Shown here one piece after another: positions 36,101-36,543 of a stretch of 36,543 nucleotides of DNA (position 1 is its first letter; the number at the start of each line of letters is the position of its first letter). This stretch comes from Ichthyophonus hoferi (Eukaryota > Opisthokonta > Ichthyosporea > Ichthyophonida > Ichthyophonidae), in the NCBI GenBank assembly GCA_002751075.1, contig NAOQ01000047.1, positions 188,468 to 225,010 of the forward strand, given 5' to 3'. The position numbers and the translations under genes were made by a program. The notes under the pieces are model-generated. The model saw only the letters and a list, made by a program, of their open reading frames with translations. It ran no database searches and had not been told where the DNA came from.

Positions 36101-36353
36101 AAAAACGCAAGATTTGATATAACGGTTGGCTTGCAATAATATAGAGGCTTCAAGGCAAAACAAATACAAATTAAAATAAAGATACAGATGCATACATACA
36201 AGCATTAAACAAGTACTAAACAATGCACACAATGATTACTAGGCCAATACCTGGGCTGGTAAGAATGATCTCTGATATTTCCTCATCATGGCTCTATAGG
36301 ATACGGCACTCCACTGGGGCTTCTCAAACCGTTTACGGCATATATCAGTACTC
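30190..36353 (-). CDS. EXOSC10: Exosome component 10 (EXOSC10/Rrp6), 3' part, partial at right edge
   Basis: EXOSC10 is the RNase D-family 3'-5' exoribonuclease of the nuclear exosome, acting in rRNA, snoRNA and aberrant RNA processing. Exons in window (minus): 36353-36251, 35946-35879, 35259-35109, 34345-34174, 33621-33545, 33408-33334, 32776-32597, 31831-31735, 31523-31299, 30727-30642, 30288-30190. The splice frame is continuous to TAA at 30192-30190, giving 443 residues in the window. The first two exons begin with DICRKRFEKP, the end of the exonuclease/linker region. A complete HRDC domain follows: LYDWRDMVARQEDES, YVLPNHMM, then LFACCNPVPPLIR, near-identical to vertebrate ACCNPVPPLVR. 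After it come an acidic region (32597-32776) and a Lys-rich tail. The motifs FISFDYGTS and GNRSMSY match the C-terminal 'lasso' and final motif of human EXOSC10. The DEDD catalytic domain and the start codon lie beyond 36543. Confidence 0.93.
30511..30590 (+). repeat. 5-bp array (ATAAC/ACAAC) in the last-but-one EXOSC10 intron region
   Basis: Pentamers ATAAC, ACAAC, ATAAC, ATAAC, ATAAC, ATAAC, then four ACAAC, ACAGC, ATAGC, ATAAC are in unbroken register. They lie about 50 bases downstream of the EXOSC10 donor at 30641. Confidence 0.85.
33511..33543 (+). repeat. 5-bp array (ACATA)n at an EXOSC10 splice donor
   Basis: Five near-perfect ACATA units followed by ATATA-type units run directly into the donor of the exon ending at 33545. 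Confidence 0.85.
34931..35005 (+). repeat. Degenerate 5-bp array (ATAAT) in an EXOSC10 intron
   Basis: ACAAT, four ATAAT, two ATGAT, ACTAT, three ATAAT, GTGGT, ATAGT, ATAAC, ACGAT: fifteen units with no register loss. Confidence 0.82.
35661..35730 (+). repeat. Degenerate 5-bp array (ATATT/ACACT) in an EXOSC10 intron
   Basis: ATATT, ATAAT, ACACT, GCATC, ATATT, ATATT, ACACT, ATATT, ACATT, ATACT, CTATA, ATGCT, ACACT, CTGTC keep a five-base register. Confidence 0.7.
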
Positions 36354-36543
36354 CTGTTTAGATATGGAGCAAGTGAAACATGTTAATAAAAGAAAGTATC
36401 ATGTTATATAATATAGTGCAATCTTATCAAACATCATACAATATAATAGCATTCAATATTATATTATGTAACGTATTACAACACAATAAAATATTATATA
36501 ATATATTACAGTATTATATAACACAACATAGCACAGCATAATA
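36354..36543. other. EXOSC10 intron continuing past the window edge, with a 5-bp array
   Basis: No exon is visible. From 36421 to the end the sequence splits into about 24 pentamers (ATATT, ATGTA, TTACA, ACACA, ATATA, GCACA and similar) without register loss. Confidence 0.7.

Noticed and set aside
1-36543. CRISPR array, bacterial operon or rRNA/tRNA genes
   Set aside because: No spaced identical repeats, no ribosome-binding pattern, no tRNA T-arm or rRNA signature was seen. The window is spliced eukaryotic DNA. A covariance-model scan would be needed to exclude diverged tRNAs.

Overview
The window is AT-rich eukaryotic DNA with many short exons, GT-AG introns of a few hundred bases and abundant short-period repeats. 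Three genes are recognisable from protein motifs, and all are nuclear RNA-metabolism genes typical of animals or close relatives: BDP1 (a TFIIIB subunit, RNA polymerase III), RBMX2 (the Ist3/Snu17-type RRM protein of the spliceosome) and EXOSC10/Rrp6 (the nuclear exosome 3'-5' exonuclease). AT-richness, intron size and gene content suit an early-branching or otherwise AT-rich metazoan. Nothing here fixes the lineage.

Layout: 1-3031 is intergenic DNA with diverged repeats. 3032-11946 (minus) is a complete 17-exon BDP1 gene of 836 codons plus stop. 11947-16290 is repeat-rich intergenic DNA; it holds an inverted duplication of a coding-like fragment (13812-14165) and a second copy (14266-15190) of a repeat also present at 1811-2375, so diverged direct copies flank BDP1. 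16291-20793 (plus) is an unrecognised two-exon gene of about 970 codons. It has large exons unlike its neighbours, cysteine-rich ends and a winged-helix-like middle, and it is interrupted by a 319-N gap bordered by a false 144-base duplication.

20794-24245 holds two direct repeats with a conserved hairpin (21639-21900, 22569-22836) and low-complexity DNA. 24246-28093 (plus) is a complete 7-coding-exon RBMX2 gene of 409 codons. 28094-30189 is gene-free. 30190-36353 (minus) is the 3' part of EXOSC10 (11 exons), convergent with RBMX2; its catalytic domain lies beyond the right edge.

The three recognised genes are not an operon or a linked pathway, although all act on nuclear RNA synthesis or processing. 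The most unusual signals are non-genic: degenerate tetramer, pentamer and heptamer arrays that keep their period without indels while the sequence drifts; a strand-symmetric excess of CCAAT/ATTGG in introns; the coding-derived hairpin next to BDP1; and the orphan gene.
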